Source: Bathynomus jamesi (lineage: Eukaryota > Arthropoda > Malacostraca > Isopoda > Cirolanidae). Taken from it: a DNA stretch of 64,000 bases. The stretch lies in the NCBI GenBank assembly GCA_023014485.1, contig JAJOZX010002359.1, forward strand, positions 125,001 to 189,000, in the 5' to 3' direction. Under the pieces are notes generated by a model. The model saw only the letters and a list, made by a program, of their open reading frames with translations. It searched no databases and had not been told where the DNA came from. Within the stretch, counting starts at the first letter, position 1, and each line of letters opens with the position of its first letter. Of the stretch, positions 10,133 through 22,074 are shown piece by piece. The translations under genes and the position numbers were made by a program.

Positions 10133-12107
10133 TGTCACACTCAACGAAACGACGAAATGTTATGCAGATTGATAAAAAGTCGATTTCCGATTGTGCGTAT
10201 GTTTTGATCTTATATATATAAAATGACTAATTTCATCCAATAATATTAGTGTGTGTGTTCTGTAGCTTATTTAATGGAAACTAATTGTTTATTGTACTAC
10301 AAACGTGATTGCTTTCATTTAATATATTTATGAAAATACATTGCGTCTTCTTCTTACCCGAAACACATGTAAAAGAAAAAACTTACATTATTTCGTTTAT
10401 GATGTGGCAATCGCTGGGTTGACTGCGCGGTAAAACTTCTACCTCCGTATTCAGGTCCACGACATGCGTTTCTTTAAAACGAAAAGATTCTATAACACGA
10501 GTCAAATCCTCATCGGACCTTTAAGGAGAAAGAATAATTAACTTGATCAGTTCATACATTTCCTGAATCTTTTTTTAATAAAAGCCCAATTGCTTAAAAC
10601 ATATGCAGAGTATACATATAGTAAGAGAGTTGTAATGTGAAGTATCAAATGTCTTCGAACCGCTCAGAGAAGTTTGTAACCCTTTAAAAGAAAATGATGA
10701 ATAACATTTCAAATGAATTTATTATGGAATTTATAAAATTATTTAAAACTTGCAAAGGGTTGTTATAAAAAACATTCAACGAATTTGATCAAAACAGGAC
10801 TTTAGCATAATATTAATTGCAAACTAATCTACAGTTAAAAATTGCGGATACCTACTATTTTAATGAAGCATTTTACAGTAAAATGTAATGAGATGAATTA
10901 CTACAACCCTCCATACATATATGTATATGTATACCTATATATATATATAGGTATATATATATGATGAAATAATCGAAACACAGCTCAAGAGCTTCATATA
11001 AAGCCGGCAAACTGTAAAGTTCTTGTGAATGACTCATGACGGAGGAAATGTATTTGTTTATTCACTGGTGAAAATAACTGCTGTGAGTTCCAGCTGGAAA
11101 TACTCACATTCATATACATTTTCCCCATGCACTACCCCAAAAGACTAAAAGGCGGTTCGTAAGTTTGTTGATTGGTTGTCAATGTAACTGGGCGGTCTAT
11201 GTTAAATTTGTGTACCAATCGTAACACCGATATAACGGACCCACGCTTTGAACAATGAAGTCCTGATTGACCGAATAATGATGGTGTCTTTATCGTTTTA
11301 TTCTCTCCATAGATTTAATTTCAATGTTGACATCTCAAGGTGTATGAGTAAATTGCTAACTTGCATGCTCTGTCACGATGCCATCAAGTTTTTTGCATTA
11401 TTATCTGCAAGTATCCTACTCTCAGCTTGATCCTCAACTTTCCCCATTTTGGATAGGGAAATGGACATAAAATTTTAGCAGGGGCAAGTCGTTACAGTAT
11501 AAAGAGAATCTATGGTCTGAACAATAGGTTAGGTTTGGTTCAGGAGCAAGCATGCTGGAGCGAACCAGAGCCACACCGCCAAAATCTGCACAAGGAATCA
11601 ATAATGTTTTTCAATTTAATACAATTAATTCTCTCTTTTTTCCAAATTTTCCCTTTACGATCTTATCGAAAGGATTTTATAATAAATCAAAAATGTTTGT
11701 TTTTCTTTTCATTCATTTTATTAAAATTCTAAAAAATTTTGCTGTGAATATTTACGACCATCATAAACCAACTCGGTAAATGAGTTCCAATATACTTATG
11801 AAAAATGATGATTTTTTTCTATTCAAAACATTGCGCAAGAAAGCCATTATAATAATAATAATAATAATAATACGAGTGAGAGGAGATGGACCGAAGTTTT
11901 TCGGGTGAAAGTGCGTTATCCACGATCTTTTGAAATAGCCTCGGGCGAATCATGTGTCGAGTGTCTATTTACTTTCGGGGAAGTTTGTTAAAATATATAT
12001 TGTTTTTCTTTGTTTTTTATAAAATTTAACAGTTAACTTTCATTTTCTTTATAAAAAATTCTAGAATAATAATATAAAAGTGTATGTAGATTTATTTAAG
12101 AATATAT

Positions 12108-12154
<47 letters not shown>
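10133..12154. other. No gene seen; short AT palindromes
   Basis: About 2 kb of AT-rich DNA. A short TA-rich palindrome (CCTATATATATATAGG) lies near 10930-10952, (AAT)n at 11851-11871 and (TA)n at 12105-12154. The small frames at 11248-11430 and 11535-11779 have no recognisable features. Sequence near 11950-11990 (GTGTCTATTTACTTTCGGGG) recurs inverted near 14285, indicating another dispersed repeat. Confidence 0.5.
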
Positions 12155-12157
<3 letters not shown>

Positions 12158-13255
12158 TGATGTAGGTCACATCCGCATCCGCATCCGCGGAACATCCGCA
12201 CATTTTCTCGCATCTGCATCCGCACTTTGGACTGCGGATGTCGTGCGAATGTGGACCGTTGAGATAAAATGTCATTAATAAGCGGAAATTATCAAATTCT
12301 ACTATAATACTAGAACTAGTTCATTGTGCGCAAAAGTGATGCAAGCGACAAGACGAGAGGCTGTTCTTGTATGAAGTTACTCTCTTGCAATCTACTTAGA
12401 TCCACGTTACAAAGCTGTTATTTTCACCTAGTACTGAGTTTCTTGAGTCAAGCAGCGATGACGAGACCTACGCGATGTCAAAAGATGAAGTAAAAATGAT
12501 CGAGAGCTATCACCAAGAAAAACGCCTGGCTGCATGTGACAATCCTATTAGTTGGTGGAAAAATACGCAGAATATCTATCCATACTTGAGTAAACTTGCA
12601 AGGAAACATTTAGCACGTCCTCCAACAAGCGTACCAAGCGAGAGATTATTTAGCAGTGCTGGATTAATATATGATGAAAAGAGAAACAGACTGGCAGCAG
12701 AAAAGGCAGGAAAATTAATGTTCCTTAAGCATAACCTTCCTATAATTAAGTTTGAATATTAAACGATGAACATCTTAGTTTACTTTATTTTAATTACTCA
12801 TTTATAAATATGCCTAATAAAACTTTAAACTTAATATAAATAGTTATCAAGCTAATTAAAGATCTCTTTCTATAAGGGTGGAGGTTGGGGAAAGAGGTCG
12901 GGTAACACAATTATGGTTTCTAATTATGGCTGAAACTCAACAAAATATAACGAATTTATTTGCACACGAAATCACTAATTGATTTCTATATTAGTTAGAT
13001 GCTTGCTATTATTTTATATGTTCAGGGAAAAGTAGAGCAATTATTGTACAATTAATCAATTATACTACATTATAGCTACAGCTCTCTCTATATAATAACT
13101 TATTATATACGTTAAACACAACAAATCTCGAATATATCCTAAAAAATAACGAAAATGTAGACATCCGCATCCGCATCCGCGGATGTTGAAATCAAACATC
13201 CTCATCCGCATCCGCATCCGCGGATGTGAAAAAAATGACATCCGCTACATCACTA
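12155..13255 (+). mobile_element. hAT element remnant, 1.1 kb, with ATCCGC subterminal repeats
   Basis: Inverted termini TAGTGATGTAG at both ends are flanked by ATATATAT (low complexity, so only weak support for an 8-bp duplication). Arrays of ATCCGC hexamers (CATCCGCATCCGCATCCGCGG) lie just inside both ends and are probable transposase-binding subterminal repeats. The frame 12475-12762 encodes only the hAT C-terminal dimerisation region: LARKHLARPPTSVPSERLFS, then SAGLIYDEKRNRL. The catalytic core is missing, so the element is an internally deleted, non-autonomous derivative. Confidence 0.85.
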
Positions 13256-13268
13256 ATATATATATATA

Positions 13269-14053
13269 CAGTTTGTCCGTAAAGTCATGGTGGGATTTTA
13301 AATAGCTATATTATTGCAACGAAACATGATAATGAGATGAAAAAAAGGCAAATTGAAGAACAACTCTAAAAGAATAACGTTATTTAACGTATTTCGATAT
13401 AGGCTCCTCTGGTAGCCCTGCGGACATCTAGGCGGTGATTCAATTCCAGCCACACACGCCCAAGAACATCAGGAGTGACGGATGCGATAGCTTCCGTGAT
13501 TCGCTCGTGCAAGTGATGAATATCCCTAATGGGTACACTGTACACGCTTTGCTTGACGTAACCCCACAAATAAAAGTCCAAAGGTGTCAGGTCTAGAGAG
13601 CGTGGAGGCCATGGCTTCCATCCTCCTCTTCCTATCCATCTCTGTGGAAATTTTTCATTAAGGAATTCTCGAACAACGTTGGCATAGTGCGGAGGAGCAC
13701 CATCTTGCTGAAAGATGACATTATTGTCAATAAATTGGGGTACTGCAAAATGTTCCAACATAGCGAGGTAGTTGTGTGACGTCACAGTGGGTTCCGCGAA
13801 GAAAAATGGGCCAATCACTCGATCTCGTGCTAGAGCACACCACACATTAACTTTCGGGCTATTACGCTCATGTTCAACATAGGCATGTGGACAGCCTAGA
13901 CTAACTACGAGATAAAGGTTAAGCTTAGCCTAGACTAACTACAAGATACAACTTTGAGAGTTGTTCTTAAATTTGGCATTGTTTCATCTCATTATCATGT
14001 TTCGTTGCAATAATATAGCTATTTAAAATCCCACCATGACTTTACGGACACAC
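13269..14053 (-). mobile_element. IS630/Tc1/mariner-type element remnant
   Basis: Terminal inverted repeats of about 100 bp (starting GTCCGTAAAGTCATGGTGGG) lie at 13269-13370 and about 13955-14053, within TA-rich sequence. The minus-strand frame 13845-13384 (153 codons) encodes the C-terminal two thirds of a transposase: FQQDGAPPHYA with a catalytic Asp, then WPPRSLDLTPLDFYLWGYVK with the last catalytic position. I count 36 residues between those aspartates. The N-terminal DNA-binding domain and first Asp are gone, so it is not functional. Confidence 0.85.
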
Positions 14054-14229
14054 ATCACCGCCTAGATGTCTGCTGGGCTACCAGGCTACCAGAGGAGCCC
14101 ATATCGAACTACGTTAAATAAAGTTATTCTTTTAGAGTTGTTCTTCAATTTGCCTTTTTTTCATCTCATTATCATGTTTCATTGCAATAATATAACTATT
14201 TAAAATCCCACCATGACTTTACGGACACA

Positions 14230-14232
<3 letters not shown>
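14054..14232. mobile_element. Extra inverted end of the same mariner-type family
   Basis: An inverted copy of 13269-13443, including part of the transposase end (TCACCGCCTAGATGTCTGCT) and the terminal repeat, ending CACTG before TA. It abuts the right end of the preceding element, so the locus has two right ends. Confidence 0.75.
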
Positions 14233-14266
<34 letters not shown>

Positions 14267-14465
14267 GTGTGTTATATGGAGAGGTTTGACAAAAGTAAAT
14301 AGACACTTTCGGGGAAGTTTGTTAACATTTCATTGTTTAATATAAAAGTATATGTAGATTTATTCTGTAAAATTAATTAAGAATGTATATAAATATGTAT
14401 ATATGTATATAAAGTGTGTACTGTTATTTTTGCTTGCATTTTCTGCCATTTGTTTTTCTTTCAAT

Positions 14466-14716
14466 GATACGCGTCGGTGGTTAGCGTCGCTGACTATGAA
14501 TCCATCGGCTCCGGACTCGAGACCCAGCGATGGCAGCCGGCGCGCGGTAAAACTCAGCTGTTCATCCTTCCGCACAATTGGTTGGTAGTTAAATGGGTAC
14601 CCTGGGTGACCTCTTAGTTAGTACGCTAGGCTGGTGGTGGTTCCGATTCCACGTTAAACTGTAGGTCTAAGGTTGAGTGAAAAGCTTGACCTCCGCCAGA
14701 TTAACAATTACGGCAT
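14466..14716 (+). repeat. tRNA-like SINE, copy 1
   Basis: GGTGGTTAGCGTCGCTGACT resembles a box A region, and GGTGGTTCCGATTCCACG resembles a box B / T-arm. It aligns along its length with the copy at 48790-49046 on the minus strand. It has two tRNA-like modules, the second beginning GGGTACCCTGGGT. The 3' part ends in CTAAGGTTGAGTGAAAAGCT. Confidence 0.65.
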
Positions 14717-14989
14717 TTTTGGCTCTCTTGAAATAAAAAGAAATGCTGTTTTTTAAGACTTTATATGAGATGATTGACAAAAGTAAATAGACACTTTCCG
14801 TTTGGATTTAGAGTAAATGAAAGCGATTCAGGTCTTTCGGATTATGGATTAATTAACTATTATTCTTATAGAATGTTATTGGAATAATGTATAATATAAA
14901 GAGTCCTGTGTATTTCTTTTATTATTAATATTGGTGTTTTATTTATTTCTTCTTCTAAGCCATGTATTAATATAAAGAGTCAAGTGTAT

Positions 14990-15770
14990 TTCTTTTATTG
15001 TTAATATTGGGGAGCGTTTTGCGTTTTAATTAATTCTTTTGCTGAGCAAATTAAGGAGAACGTCTCCCGCTCTCTTGCCTTTAATAATTAATATAATTAA
15101 AATAAATGGTGCTGCCTGACAACCCTGCATATATAAATAAATAAAAACAATAACTGACAACCGCTCCAGAAATAAAAATTACAATAAATGGTGTTAACTG
15201 GCAACTCTTCTTATATAAATAAATAAAAACAGTAAATGGCGACTCATCTACATAAAATTAAATAAATAAATAGTGCTCTCTGGTAACCCTGTCTTTAATA
15301 TATAAATAAATAAGTGGCAACCCCCCTCCAGTGGTATCTGGCAAATCCAGACCCTCTATATAACAGCGGCGGATTTCCTGGACGCACATAATGCGGCTGT
15401 CTCTGGTGGATGAAACAACTCTCTCTCTCTCTTTCTCTTAGGTTAAGGTTTATGTTAGGGTTTCCCTTTGGGGGGTGAGAGCATTCCACCTTCTCCAAAG
15501 TGCCTCCTCCTCCTACTTTCTCTCTCTCAGGTTAAGGTTACCCTTTGAGGGAGGTCATCCTCCCTTCTCCCCCCAAACCTACCCCTTTCATTGCAATTTG
15601 GGGAATAACCCCTCCCTCTTGTTGCAATACCACCTCCCCCTTTTCAACAACCCCATACCGTTGTTGCATACCACACTTGCAACATTCCCCTTTGCAATAT
15701 TGATCAACATTTGCAACAGTGCATTGCACTCTCCCATTTTGCGCCACTACTACTTATATGTTGTGGGATA
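14990..15770 (-). repeat. Dispersed repeat R1, copy 2 (inverted)
   Basis: Reverse complement of the 3770-4440 repeat. It carries the ATAAATAAATAA-rich GGTAACCCTG irregular tandem repeats (about 15060-15320), CCTCTATATAA and GGACGCACATAATGC, a (CT)n tract, and the GTTGCATACC / CATTGCACTCTCCCATTTTG end. Frames across it (15295-15792) are low-complexity and not genes. Confidence 0.7.
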
Positions 15771-16043
15771 TGCTGTCCTAAATACTAAATGAGATGAAAT
15801 TCGAAGTTAAACATTACTTATGTTATAGAGTCAGAGCATCTGCCAAAAAAGAAGGATATTTTAATAAGTGCTTCAGCTTATATATATTTTACTGCCACAT
15901 TAGGTTTTTGTTACAGTTTCCTACATTTAGTAGTATATCAGTTTATTCTTCAATTATTCGTTATAGATGCAATATTTTCAGTGTTTCCATATATTTGCAT
16001 GTCACTATAATATATATATACAGTATATATATTTACTATATAC

Positions 16044-16045
<2 letters not shown>

Positions 16046-16100
<55 letters not shown>

Positions 16101-16342
16101 AAATAAGAAAACTATTCTTCTTTGAAGAAGAAATGAACCTTGGAAGCTTTCATAAACATATGATTCATGGCATTCATTAATTAAATAAAATCAAAGCGAA
16201 GGAAGATTGATTTTCAACTCTAAGAAAGTTAAATTAAATCCTAAACTTTGAGCTTTCACTTTTCTTTACTAACTTTCTTTTACGATGATAGGTTGTAAAT
16301 ACAATTTAAATTGATTAATTACGAAGTGAGTTCAGTTTGTTA

Positions 16343-16381
<39 letters not shown>
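16046..16381. repeat. (GA)n and (CA)n microsatellites
   Basis: (GA)n at about 16046-16100 and (CA)n at 16345-16381, with featureless AT-rich sequence between them and upstream to 15800. Confidence 0.9.
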
Positions 16382-16384
<3 letters not shown>

Positions 16385-16410
16385 AATATATACGAGTACG
16401 AGTATATATA

Positions 16411-16740
16411 CAGGGTAGCGCAAAGGTCGCGCATCATAGGAATTTTCAGTGTTGATTATATATTTTTTTTCGTTTATGTAGGGGATGGTTGCGAAATTAA
16501 CAATTGACGAGAGGGTGGGCTTGGTTTTAATGCATGGAATACCAGGTACAACAAATCGATGAATCGGTACAGAATTTAAATTCTGTACCGATTCATCGAT
16601 TTGTTGTACCTGGTATTCCATACATTAAACCAAAGCTCACCCTCTCGTCTATTGCTAATTTAGCAGCTATCGCCAACCTAAAAGAAAAAAATTTGTTTTA
16701 TAGTCAACACTGAAAATTCTTGTGATGCGCGACTTTTGCG

Positions 16741-16747
<7 letters not shown>
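16411..16747. mobile_element. Foldback MITE derived from a mariner 5' end
   Basis: Almost the whole 337 bp is one inverted repeat. It begins CAGGGTAGCGCAAAGGTCGC and ends as the complement before TATATA, centred on GTACAGAATTTAAATTCTGTAC (16569-16590). Each arm translates outward-in as a KLTIDERVGLVLMHG-like start, similar to the N-terminus of a mariner-type transposase. It therefore looks like a duplicated, inverted left end of a full element, with TA flanks. Confidence 0.85.
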
Positions 16748-16820
<73 letters not shown>

Positions 16821-16935
16821 TTTTATATATACTGTATATATGGGATGAATTTCACAATTAAACACGTGAAATGAATGAATGATGCAAACCCACACGAAAG
16901 ACCTTGGAATCATTTTCTTTTTCCTTGTGTGTTTG

Positions 16936-16980
<45 letters not shown>

Positions 16981-17347
16981 ACCTCGGAGGTTCTTATATA
17001 TATATATATGCTAGAGTTCCGCCCATTTTATGTCACTATCTTTTATGACGTGTTTTTTGATGTCACTATTTTTCAACCAATCCAGAATACAGAGGACTCT
17101 AGCGGCCTTAGATGACCTCGAGGCCGACGCCACATAGCCTTTGTTCTTCCCCGGTCTCAGTTACTCCTATCCCCCAAGTGTCATCCAAATCTGGCCAGTG
17201 GTTTGGCCGGCCATAAGAGACAAAGAAAGAAAGAAAATTCGCAGTTCGACCGTCACAATTATTAGTATAGATATATGAAAATTATTTCACGAAAGTCGCA
17301 CGAATAAATTTTTGATAAAAATAACAACTACGAAGGAAAAAACACGA
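16748..17347. other. Microsatellites and unassigned dispersed repeat
   Basis: Long (TA)n at 16747-16800 and 16941-16977. The interval to 17250 (TTCCGCCCATTTTATGTCAC to AGAGACAAAGAAAGAAAG) has no coding potential and is probably an old dispersed repeat. Confidence 0.45.
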
Positions 17348-17612
17348 GGTGCTGGTTAAGTATGCAGTCTACCATCTGAGTAGTTAAAACTAACGAAAAT
17401 ATCACGACTTAACCTAACCAATTATCAAGGGCGTACAGTTGATCTATTATTAATTATAACATTGTTTGTTTCTGGAATAGTATTTACTATTTACTAATAG
17501 ATCAACTGTACGCCCTTGATAATTGGTTAGGTTAAGTCGTGATATTTTCGTTAGTTTTAACGAAAATATTCTGTCAAAACTCAGATGGTAGACCGCATAC
17601 TTAACCAGCACC
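17348..17612. repeat. Palindrome of the TTAACCTAACC family, copy b
   Basis: The core arms carry TAACGAAAATATCACGACTT then AACCTAACCAATTATCAAGG, with a GATCTATTATTAATTATAAC centre. These core arms are near-identical to copy e at 54427-54699. Outside the core, the 33-bp arms 17348-17380 and 17580-17612 (GGTGCTGGTTAAGTATGCAG...) are also inverted copies of each other but are unrelated to copy e. The left arm lacks about 20 bp present on the right (the CTGTCAAAA segment). Confidence 0.85.
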
Positions 17613-17697
17613 AAACACGAAAGAATGCTCAAGTTCTATTTCGTGTTTTCTTTTTACTCTGTGGTTATTTTAATTATATATACTGTATATATATATA

Positions 17698-19091
17698 CAG
17701 TGCCCGCGAAAAGTATCCGATCACTCAAGAAAATACAATATTTTCCCTTGATATTCAGAGACACGTAATTCACTTTCTATTTGTTCTAGCGACATCTGGT
17801 AACTTTGAGGTTGCTCGCTGATATGAGAGCTATCCAACGCATTCTCAAATTAGTGTTCTGGTAGCCTTCGTTGCGGGTGGCTGTGTCTCAAATTTGTCAG
17901 ATTTCACTGTTTGTGTAAATTTCTTGATTTTTTTTTTTTTTACAGAAAGTGGTGTAAATAAAATTTATATATAATGTGTGCTAAAAAACAACTTAAGAGT
18001 GATTGTCGAGGTGCTATTGTTGCTTTGCATGCATGTGGGAAATCACAGAGACAGATAGCTAAGGAATTAAACATATCCCAAAGTACCGTTAATTTATGGG
18101 TTTCACGGGCTAAGAACAATGGTGGCCTAACCACGCCAGTCCCTAAAAAACGATCTGGCAGACCGAGAAAAACAAATTCGCGAACAGACAAACTTATGAA
18201 ACGTTTAGTATTGAAAAACCCAACAATAACTGCGAAAGAAATAAAATTTAATATGAATAATTTGTTATCTGGTGTTTCTGAACGAACTATCCAGGAGCGG
18301 CTCCAAAAAGAAGTCGGATTACCATCTCGCCATGCTGCTAAGAAACCGTTCATTAATGAAAAAATGCGTAAAAAAACGTGTCGCATTTTGTAAAAAATAC
18401 ATTCATTGGACTGTTGATGACTGGAAGAAGGTTTTATTTGGCGATGAGTCGACATTTTTGACATTCAGAAGTTGTCCAAAAAAGGTTCGCCGGCCTATTG
18501 GCTCAAATAGGATGGACCCTAAATACACCCTAAAGACAATGAAACACCCTCCAAGTGTGATGGTTTGGGGTTGTTTCGGTTACTATGGGCGTGGAAACTT
18601 ATATTTTCTTCCGAAGAACACAACTATGAATGGTGCACGGTATTTAGCAATGCTACAGGATAAACTTCCAATGGCAATGGCAATCCAAAGGACAAAAACA
18701 TACATGCATGATGGTGCACCATGTCACAGGGCCAAAATAGTGACAAAATGGATTACTGACAATAAATTTGATATTTTGGATTGGCCTGGTAATAGTCCAG
18801 ATCTCAATCCGATAGAAAATCTGTGGCTAATAATAAAAAATAAGGTTGAATGCCACGACACTGGCTCAGTCGAAAAATTACAAGAGGCCATCAAAAAGGT
18901 ATGGTGCAAGGAAATATCAGTGGAAGTTTGTCAAAACTTGATTAAATCCATGCCAAAACGTCTAGAACAAGTCATCCAAACCAAAGGACAGATGACAAAA
19001 TACTAATATAAGGTTAGTATACATTTAAACATTGTTTTTTATGTAAAAAATACAAATTTCAAGGGTGATCGGATACTTTTCGCGGGCACTG
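17698..19091 (+). mobile_element. Tc1 transposon, 1,394 bp, nearly intact
   Basis: Near-perfect terminal inverted repeats CAGTGCCCGCGAAAAGTATC at both ends sit within TA dinucleotides (17696-17697 and 19092-19093), the classic Tc1/mariner target duplication. Length and layout are those of an autonomous Tc1 element. The single gene inside has one frameshift, so the copy looks recently active but currently non-coding. Confidence 0.95.
17974..19006 (+). pseudogene. Tc1 transposase (DD34E), one frameshift
   Basis: Cut-and-paste transposase. The N-terminal part has paired-like helix-turn-helix motifs: GKSQRQIAKELNISQSTVNL and later SERTIQERLQKEVG. A GRPR AT-hook-like motif follows (GRPRKTNSRTD). 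The catalytic triad is FGDEST, HDGAPCH and NPIENLW, with exactly 34 residues between the second Asp and the Glu. The first frame runs 17974-18393 and the second to 19006. The switch lies near 18370 at a run of seven A residues, consistent with a one-base slip or sequencing indel. Apart from this the length of about 340 residues is full. It was found inside well-preserved terminal repeats. Confidence 0.93.
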
Positions 19092-19496
19092 TATATATAT
19101 ATATAATTTTCAGGAGATTTGGAGTACAACAAGAGGCATGAAAGGCTAAAGGAATGGGTGTTGTTTTTGTTGCCTACACAGAGAAAGGAACTTGATTAAA
19201 GAAATCAAAATGTATGGTTAAATGTTTGTCAACCAAACCAAATGATAAATTAAACCATACGATGATTCCATTAACGACGTTTACTTTTCTCATAACAAAT
19301 TTCTATAGTTCGATTAATCATTTAGATTTGGGTTGCAAAAAATTCACGGCACGATAGAATTACAAACTTTTTCTGTCCTTTAAACGAAACGAAGTGATTT
19401 TTATAAATTTGGATGCGCTAAGTTCAAATCTGATGTCAGAATACCTATATCACCCACCGTTTTGAATGGACGTGTAACAAAAGTCTTGTATACAGA
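19092..19496. other. No gene seen
   Basis: AT-rich DNA between the Tc1 element and the decayed unclassified transposase-like gene. The left end of that element may lie here, but its termini were not recognised. Confidence 0.4.
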
Positions 19497-21260
19497 TTAG
19501 AATGTATTGAATACCTCCTCATAATTATTTACAAGATCAGAAAAACAATTAAAATCTTTTTGCTGATGTTTTTCGTTTGTACATACTCTCGGGAATTTTC
19601 CTAATGGGAAACCAGCAATATTCAGCCAACATACTGGAATTCCACCTTCTCTGGAACCGTTTTTCCATAATGGCTCTCTCCTGATGGAATCTTTGCCGTG
19701 CTCGTCACTAATGGCGCCCAAATTGGTTGGAAAGAAATCTAAATGAGAGTCAAGGAAATGCCCCTTCAAGGACATATTATAACCATAGATTTACAGCACT
19801 TAACATTTCATTCACCACAGTAACATAATCATCAGACTTGACTTTACCAAGGAAGTTTGAATAAACCGATTTGAAGGCCACCCATACTGCTTTTTCTACC
19901 TCATTTAATTTGCTGTCATAATTGGTATCCTTCATACCTTTCCTTATTTGTGGGCCAAAAAAAAATCATTCTCTGATTTTAGCTTCGCTTAACCTTAGAA
20001 ATATATTCTTCAAATAAATAAACGCCTCACTGTTCTTGTCCATAGCTTTCATAAAATTTTTCATCAAGCCCAGTTTGATGTGAATTGGTAGCAATAACAC
20101 TTTTTGTTTCTACTAAAGGCTCATTGGAAATATTTGTCTGTCCTGGAACAAAACTCATCCTGGCAGGCAAATCTTTACAGACAAAATGGCGGTCTCTAGC
20201 GCGACTGTCCCACTCGCATAAAAAGCAGCAATATTTTGTGTACTCTTGCTGCATTCTAAGGAGAAGGCCTATAACTTTTAAATCACCGCAAATATTCCAC
20301 TTATATTTATTATAGCTAATGGATCTAAGTAAAATACGCATATTCTCATCTGTTTCTTTTATGTGGACCGTATGTGCAATTGGGACAGAAGGACAAGTAT
20401 TTGCGTTGTGTCGAAGCACTGCCTTCAAACTTAATTTGGAGGAACCAATGAAGAGACGCCATTCCTCTGACTTGTGTTGATGCCCCAAAGACTCCATTAA
20501 AATGTCTCCATCATTACAAAACAATACCATCACTTGTAGGAAAAAAGGTAATGAAATCATTTTGACGCTTTCTACATGAAGTTATATTGGTGCCCTTTTC
20601 TAAAAGATTCCACCCTTGCAGCCTAGATCCTAGAAGTTCACTCTGATTTTTCGAAAGATTCAAATCTCTCTCGAGATCATCTAATTCTGTTTGTGTAATA
20701 AGGTGAGGTGACGATGATGTGGATGGTAAAAATTATGGATCTGCATCTCACTGGCTGCTTTTGATTCAATTTCATTTTCAGAGTGGCAATATTCCTCGTC
20801 CAAAGTCCAACCTTTTGGTGGCTTAGGAACTGGGAGTGTTTCATAGTTAGGAACTGGTCGCATAGCTGATGGCAGGTTTGGGTATCGTATTGCATGTTTG
20901 GATTCCGAAGAGAAACCTCGTATATTTGTTAATCAAAAGTAGCAGTCACTAACATGATCTTTTGGCTCTTTCCAGACCATAGGGACAGCAAACAGCATTG
21001 ATGGACGTGAACCTTGTAACCACGCTCTTAAACTCCTTGCACACGAATTACAACATATGTTGGGAGCCCAGCTTTCCAACTTTGCACACAGCAGCATCCC
21101 AGTTGCCTGAATCTGCTGGGACAAAGTCTTTGAATTGTAATTCTACAGTTGCTGCCTCGGAGATGAACTCAGCTACCACACTTAACCAGAATAGCTTTTC
21201 CATATCATCCCTAGCTACTCTCCAGAACCTTCTTTCAATTGGCATGCCTTTCTTCATGTT
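19497..21260 (-). pseudogene. Unclassified transposase-like family, copy 1, decayed
   Basis: Minus-strand segments in order. An N-terminal cysteine-rich part has SWAPNICCNSCARSLRAWL, then VPMVWKEPKDHVSDCYF and an in-frame TGA where the family usually has Cys. Next comes a linker, SAMRPVPNYETLPVPKPPKG. A C-terminal domain (20560-20027) has EEWRLFIGSSKLSLKAVL, CGDLKVIGLLLRMQ and CCFLCEWDSRARD. A tail near 19700 has LDSHLDFFPTNLGAISDEHG. The same blocks occur at 59692-61271. Proteins of this type are widespread in arthropod genomes but I know of no assigned superfamily. The conserved D (GDLK), D (FIDSSK in copy 2) and E (SDEHGE) could be a DDE triad, which is inference. Several frameshifts and stops make this copy non-coding. 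Confidence 0.7.
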
Positions 21261-21469
21261 TTACTGTCAAGTATCTGCCTTTACTTATGAATGGATGTTC
21301 CCTGACTGAGTTTCTGTCTGAAGCATTTTCTGAACTGCTTCAACTATTAACGTAATTTTCACCATAACATTCCCATCATCACCAATTATTTTTTGGAGGG
21401 CTCATTTCCTCCAGAAAATGCTCTCAGACTTCAAAATGATGCTGCCTACTTCTCTACCTTTATTAGTAG

Positions 21470-22010
21470 GTCTGTGTAGGACATGGTCACGGCCCTCTCT
21501 TGCCCCTTTATTATATGGTTACTTTTTCTATCGTCTAGACAGGGATCAAGGGGCTGGTGGTAGTCTGGCTGTTTTGGTACATTAATCTTACACGACATAC
21601 CTCTCACTCTAGCTCCTTTTCCTGGGAGATCATTAGAGATTCTTGCCATTAAGTTGGCTTTAAAACTGGTTGGGGGCCGGTGTTGATACTTTATAACCCA
21701 TATGTAGATGTTACAAAACTGGAGTTTGATCACTATTTTCTTCAGTTACCAGATCCAGTAGTGGTAATGGGGGATTTCAATGCCCACCATCAGTACTGGT
21801 ATCCATCACTGGCACAGTCAGCTACTAATTATTCTGGTCGATTGTTCTACACTTTTCTTTATTCCTCTTCTACTCTATCTCTCTTAACTCCTCCAAGCCT
21901 GTCAACTTGCATCGATCCATTCAATGCCAAATCATCAACTCTAGACCCTAGTTTTGATACTGGCTTCTTTACTTCTGCCACAATAAGTCTTGGACGTTAC
22001 ATGGGTAGTA
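21470..22010 (+). pseudogene. Non-LTR retrotransposon endonuclease fragment
   Basis: The open frame from 21680 reads DPVVVMGDFNAHHQYWYPSL, the GDFNAHH catalytic motif of apurinic-type LINE endonucleases, followed by a SGRLFYTF segment and a LSLLTPPSLSTCIDPFNAKS stretch. Upstream (from about 21470) degraded frames fit the rest of the domain. No reverse transcriptase follows. It is replaced at 22018 by a Polinton scrap, so this is a truncated Jockey/CR1-type fragment. Confidence 0.75.
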
Positions 22011-22017
22011 ATAAACG

Positions 22018-22066
22018 TCACACGTGAATATTTCTGAGTTGTCATGTTCGAGCAGTTCCTTATAAA
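22018..22066 (-). pseudogene. Polinton PolB exonuclease scrap
   Basis: About 50 bp whose minus strand reads LYKELLEHDNSEIFT, matching FLYKELLEHESSKIFT of the PolB exonuclease at 55044-55346. It is evidence for a third, otherwise lost Polinton copy. Confidence 0.65.
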
Positions 22067-22074
22067 GAGTCCTT

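Noticed and set aside
14466..14716. Possible tRNA gene
   Set aside because: Box-like motifs are present but no proper cloverleaf, and a homologous copy exists at 48790, so a SINE is the better call.
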